Shown: piece after piece, positions 61,389 to 64,000 of the stretch
Layout: every line of letters begins with the position of its first letter
Numbering within the stretch: the first letter of the stretch is position 1
Assembly: GCA_945871915.1 (NCBI GenBank)
Contig: CAMBXO010000008.1
Span: 1-64,000 of the forward strand
Direction of reading: 5' to 3'
Length of the DNA: 64,000 nt
Origin: Singulisphaera sp. GP187
GTDB taxonomy: Bacteria > Planctomycetota > Phycisphaerae > Phycisphaerales > SM1A02
The notes under the pieces: generated by a model
The model's input: only the letters and a program-made list of their open reading frames with translations
Database searches by the model: none
Told to the model about the DNA's origin: nothing
Translations under genes and position numbers: made by a program

Positions 61389-61799
61389 TCAGCTCCTCAT
61401 GTCCAGTACGCGCATCCAGACAAACATGCTGGAAAACACGAAATCCCACATCCAACAGAACAGCGAGATGACCAGCATGATGGCAATGACCACCACTGTG
61501 CTGCCCACAAGCTCCCGCTGTGTCGACCAGTTGACTTTCTTCATCTCGCCTTCTGTCAGCACCAGAAAGTCCACAGACTTTGCATTGAATCCCGCAAACC
61601 ACCACAACAGGAGACCGACCCCAGTGAGAAACGCTGCGGCCACACCGCTGGCGACATACACCTGCGGAATCCCAAAATCAAATGTTTCGAAGATGCGCCA
61701 CAACCAAACCGCGCCCAGCACGCCCAGCATGCCGAAACCGATCACGGTCATTAGGCGAGTCCAGTATCCCTGGCCAATCTTTCGAATCGCGGTGGACAC
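61389..61799 (-). CDS. secE: Protein translocase subunit SecE (extended)
   Basis: 136 residues. The C-terminal third is the SecE core: FLVLTEGEMKKVNWSTQRELVGSTVVVI. Two extra transmembrane helices precede it (MTVIGFGMLGVLGAVWLW, VYVASGVAAAFLTGVGLLLWW), as in some other bacteria. The GTG at 61799 has GGAG 6 nt upstream and is preferred over the TTG at 61832. Part of the SecYEG channel; located between tRNA-Trp and nusG. Confidence 0.93.
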   Translation of the reverse strand: MSTAIRKIGQGYWTRLMTVIGFGMLGVLGAVWLWRIFETFDFGIPQVYVASGVAAAFLTGVGLLLWWFAGFNAKSVDFLVLTEGEMKKVNWSTQRELVGSTVVVIAIMLVISLFCWMWDFVFSSMFVWMRVLDMRS

Positions 61800-61857
61800 G
61801 AGGTTCTCCGAAAAAGGTGCGAGTGCGTTCAAACGAATTCCGAGCCACGAGGCTCAA

Positions 61858-61930
61858 CACGCCGGGGGGGGATCGAACCCACGACCTGCGGATTTGGAAT
61901 CCGCTGCTCTACCAGCTGAGCTACCGGCGT
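61858..61930 (-). tRNA. tRNA-Trp (anticodon CCA)
   Basis: 73 nt: perfect acceptor ACGCCGG/CCGGCGT, D-arm GCTCAGCTGGTAGAGC, anticodon stem GCGGA/TCCGC with loop TTCCAAA (CCA), T-loop TTCGATC and discriminator G, the tRNA-Trp identity base. One T-C mismatch sits in the T-stem. Position between rpmG and secE is the classic bacterial order. Confidence 0.95.
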
Positions 61931-61953
61931 AGCGACGGAAGTGCCAATACGAA

Positions 61954-62133
61954 TCACTTCCTCTTGATCTTGTGCAGCGTGTGCTTGCGAAGGCGGGGAG
62001 AAAACTTTCGGAAACCCTCTTTGACCTTTTCCGCAATGCCGCCCTTGACGCGGATTTCGGTTCGGTAATTCAGGTCGCCGCACTCCGAGCATTGCAGCCA
62101 AACATATTCACGATCCAAGGACTTCTTTGCCAT
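61954..62133 (-). CDS. rpmG: 50S ribosomal protein L33
   Basis: 59 residues, too short for many gene finders. MAKKSLDREYVWLQCSECGD opens it, with one CxxC pair, and PRLRKHTLHKIKRK closes it; the second Cys pair of four-cysteine L33 forms is missing (SPRLRKH). The ATG at 62133 has GGAG 6 nt upstream. It lies in the usual tuf-rpmG-tRNA-Trp-secE order. Binds 23S rRNA near the E site. Confidence 0.96.
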   Translation of the reverse strand: MAKKSLDREYVWLQCSECGDLNYRTEIRVKGGIAEKVKEGFRKFSPRLRKHTLHKIKRK

Positions 62134-62159
62134 GACAATCTCCAGCCTCTTTGGGCCTT

Positions 62160-62214
62160 GGTTCCGTCCGCCCCTCCCAAGGCCAAGTGGCCTTGAAAGG
62201 GAACGGACCGAACC
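62160..62214 (-). promoter_or_regulatory. Long structured leader hairpin before rpmG
   Basis: Arms GGTTCCGTCCG (62160-62170) and CGGACCGAACC (62204-62214) pair at 10 of 11 positions, and inside them CAAGGCC-AAGT-GGCCTTG (62178-62195) pairs perfectly. There is no T-run, so a processing site or translational control element in the tuf-rpmG spacer is more likely than a terminator. Confidence 0.6.
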
Positions 62215-62252
62215 TCACATTCAATGCGGCGAGACAAACTCGCCACGAAAAG

Positions 62253-63461
62253 TCAGGTAACAATCTTTGTAACAACTCCGGAACCCACCGTGCGACCGCC
62301 CTCACGAACGGCGAACCGTGTGCCCGCTTCCATTGCAACGCCCTTGCCTTCAAGGTCAACCTTCAGGTTCACGTTGTCGCCGGGCATGCACATTTCGGCA
62401 CCAATCAATTCCAGCTTGCCGGTGATGTCCGAGGTGCGGAAATAGAACTGCGGCTTGTAACCATTGAAGAACGGCGTGTGACGGCCACCTTCATCCTTGG
62501 TCAGCACATACACCTGCGCCTCAAAATTCGTGTGAGGCTTAATGGTGCCTGGCTTGCAAAGAACTTGGCCACGCTCAATGTCCGCTTTCTCAACACCACG
62601 GAGCAGGCAGCCAACATTGTCGCCAGCCTGTCCCTGATCCAGAGTCTTCTGGAACATTTCGACGCCGGTGACTGTGGTCTTGCTCGACTGAGGACGAAGT
62701 CCGACGATTTCAACTTCTTCGCCGACCTTCACAACGCCTCGCTCGATGCGACCCGTGGCAACCGTGCCGCGACCCTTGATGCTGAACACGTCTTCAACGC
62801 TCATCAAGAAAGGCTTGTCTGTTTCGCGAACAGGCTCTGGAACATGCGTGTCAATCGCTTCCATCAGATCAGCGATGCACTTGTTCTTAGCAGCGTTTCC
62901 TGGATCCTGAAGTGCCGGGAAAGCCGCTCCACGGACGATCGGCACTGTGGTGCCGTCGAAACCGTACTTGGTGAGCAGTTCGCGAACTTCCATTTCAACC
63001 AGGTCGAGCAATTCTGGGTCATCCACCAGATCGCACTTGTTCAGGAACACCACGATGCACGGCACGCCAACCTGACGGGCAAGCAGAATGTGCTCTCGCG
63101 TCTGCGGCATGGGTCCATCGGAAGCACTCACCACCAGAATGGCGCCATCCATTTGGGCGGCACCGGTAATCATGTTCTTCACATAGTCGGCGTGGCCGGG
63201 GCAATCGACGTGGGCGTAGTGCCGCTTGACCGTCTCGTATTCCACGTGACTCGTAGCGATGGTGACGATCTTGGTGGGGTCACGACGGCCTTCGCTTTCG
63301 CTGGCCTTGGCAACCTGATCGTAGGGAACCGCCTTGCCGAAACCGCGGGCAGCCTGCACCGCGGTGATCGCAGCGGTAAGTGTTGTCTTGCCGTGATCAA
63401 CGTGGCCAATGGTGCCAACATTGACGTGCGGCTTGTTGCGAACGAAGTTTTCCTTTGCCAT
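62253..63461 (-). CDS. tuf: Elongation factor Tu with unusual switch I
   Basis: 402 residues, three-domain EF-Tu. G1 [12 protein letters not shown]3 [12 protein letters not shown] and G4 NKCD are canonical. The switch I region differs: where other EF-Tu has about 15 residues ending GITINTSHVEY, this has 20 ending [12 protein letters not shown], a 5-residue insertion with loss of the RGITI motif; the Mg-binding Thr is still available at position 67. G5 reads GAAFPAL rather than GSAL. Domain 2/3 signatures ([20 protein letters not shown]) are normal. ATG at 63461 with AGGAG upstream. Delivers aminoacyl-tRNA to the ribosome. Confidence 0.96.
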   Translation of the reverse strand: MAKENFVRNKPHVNVGTIGHVDHGKTTLTAAITAVQAARGFGKAVPYDQVAKASESEGRRDPTKIVTIATSHVEYETVKRHYAHVDCPGHADYVKNMITGAAQMDGAILVVSASDGPMPQTREHILLARQVGVPCIVVFLNKCDLVDDPELLDLVEMEVRELLTKYGFDGTTVPIVRGAAFPALQDPGNAAKNKCIADLMEAIDTHVPEPVRETDKPFLMSVEDVFSIKGRGTVATGRIERGVVKVGEEVEIVGLRPQSSKTTVTGVEMFQKTLDQGQAGDNVGCLLRGVEKADIERGQVLCKPGTIKPHTNFEAQVYVLTKDEGGRHTPFFNGYKPQFYFRTSDITGKLELIGAEMCMPGDNVNLKVDLEGKGVAMEAGTRFAVREGGRTVGSGVVTKIVT

Positions 63462-63573
63462 GTGTGTGCTCCTAAGTGAGTGACGCCGGGACGGACGCTG
63501 AACGTTCCGCGAACCCGTCGAAGCGCCCGACGGGAGGCTCGGCTGTCGAGTTCCGAACGCCGGAACTCGCTGA

Positions 63574-63645
63574 AGCCACCGAAGGGGATTGAACCCTCGA
63601 CCTCACCCTTACCAAGGGTGTGCTCTACCACTGAGCTACGGTGGC
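63574..63645 (-). tRNA. tRNA-Thr (anticodon GGT)
   Basis: 72 nt: acceptor GCCACCG/CGGTGGC, D-arm GCTCAGTGGTAGAGC, anticodon stem CACCC/GGGTG with loop TTGGTAA (GGT), T-loop TTCAATC; discriminator T. CCA is not encoded. It sits 112 bp upstream of tuf, as in the common tRNA-Thr-tuf arrangement. Confidence 0.94.
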
Positions 63646-63656
63646 AACCGACCGAT

Positions 63657-63682
63657 GAAAAACCGCCCGATGTTCGGGCGGT
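63657..63682 (-). terminator. Intrinsic terminator upstream of tRNA-Thr
   Basis: On the minus strand a perfect 9-bp stem ACCGCCCGA / TCGGGCGGT (63662-63682, loop ACA) is followed at once by TTTTTC. It ends only 11 nt before the tRNA-Thr 5' end. It would terminate the gene ending at 63812, so the tRNA-tuf promoter must overlap it or lie before it. Confidence 0.85.
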
Positions 63683-63811
63683 CAAGGCGAAATGGTACCG
63701 AGTGTCACAAAACGGTCAAGTGCAGCGGAACACGCGACTGGCCGGTTGATTGACAGAAGCAAGGGGATGGCCAACCCATAACACACCAAAAACCGCCAGA
63801 TTTTACGCGTT

Positions 63812-64000
63812 TTAACGCATATCTAGATGCCGGAATCGAAGCCGCCGGCCTTGGTCAGAAGTTTCGTCTGAGGTATTGGCCGTTGGTTTTCCATCCAGAT
63901 CAAGTTCCCGCGAGGCCCCCTCGAGGTCAATCAGGTCCTCCCACCGACTCTCTGCCTGAACATGCCCATCCAGCAACAGCATGGAACATTGGTCGTTGGA
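63812..64000 (-). CDS. C-terminal end of an unidentified gene (5' part outside window)
   Basis: The minus-strand frame entering at 64000 stays open for 62 codons to a TAA at 63812-63814. The peptide is acidic and polar with no recognisable motif (for example ESRWEDLIDLEGASREL) and ends RFRHLDMR. The intrinsic terminator 130 bp downstream supports a real transcription unit. Too little is visible to name it. Confidence 0.45.
   Translation of the reverse strand, partial: SNDQCSMLLLDGHVQAESRWEDLIDLEGASRELDLDGKPTANTSDETSDQGRRLRFRHLDMR

Overview
The window reads as a chromosomal segment of a planctomycete, most likely a Phycisphaerae/Phycisphaerales-type bacterium. The evidence is: two secreted proteins ending in a VPAPG/VPGPG motif, a hydrophobic helix and an Arg-rich tail (an exosortase-like sorting signal typical of that group); a secreted beta-helix protein ending in a dockerin-like DxNxDGxxDxxD segment; many lipoproteins and exported TPR proteins of the kind planctomycetes carry; an EF-Tu with a non-canonical switch I; and fairly high GC. 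No insertion sequence, prophage or CRISPR array is visible.

Layout. 1-8.4 kb: cell-surface glycan cluster. A minus-strand run (LhgO-type 2-hydroxyglutarate oxidase, membrane-anchored alpha/beta hydrolase, NAD-dependent epimerase, DegT aminotransferase, AsnB amidotransferase cut by the window edge) is divergent from WlbA/WbpB dehydrogenase and WbpD acetyltransferase genes; a convergent family 2 glycosyltransferase follows. 8.5-16 kb: exported proteins (two with PAPG-type tails, a lipoprotein, the beta-helix protein) and a GNAT acetyltransferase. 16-22.6 kb: DUF4143 ATPase, tRNA-Ala, thioredoxin, folP, an exported protein, a membrane protein and a lipoprotein glutathione peroxidase. 22.6-32.5 kb: a degenerate PPP-phosphatase/TPR protein, a DUF493 protein, an aroDE-MFS-aroC shikimate operon, phenylalanine hydroxylase and Xaa-Pro aminopeptidase. 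32.5-42.8 kb: thiC behind a TPP riboswitch, a double Lrp regulator with threonine dehydratase, a ChaA-like antiporter, and a ribBA / LolA-like lipoprotein / TPR-metallopeptidase operon. 42.8-56 kb: M42-type peptidase, argS, dCMP deaminase plus protein kinase, amidase, lipoproteins with rex, metF, metG and ubiX. 56-64 kb: a 59-bp perfect inverted repeat, then a minus-strand translation/secretion block: tRNA-Thr, tuf, rpmG, tRNA-Trp, secE, nusG, a lipoprotein, ubiA, a CHAD protein and proS.

How genes work together. The strongest functional hypothesis concerns the glycan locus. WlbA/WbpB-family dehydrogenases are known to re-oxidise their NADH by reducing 2-oxoglutarate to 2-hydroxyglutarate, and WbpE-type aminotransferases release 2-oxoglutarate from glutamate. 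The gene divergent from wlbA encodes a convincing L-2-hydroxyglutarate oxidase, so the locus may carry its own cofactor-recycling loop that ends in the respiratory chain. Other coherent units are the shikimate operon with 4-bp start/stop overlaps and the tuf-rpmG-secE-nusG block. Start codons were set from Shine-Dalgarno sequences, signal peptides and overlaps; several are GTG or TTG.
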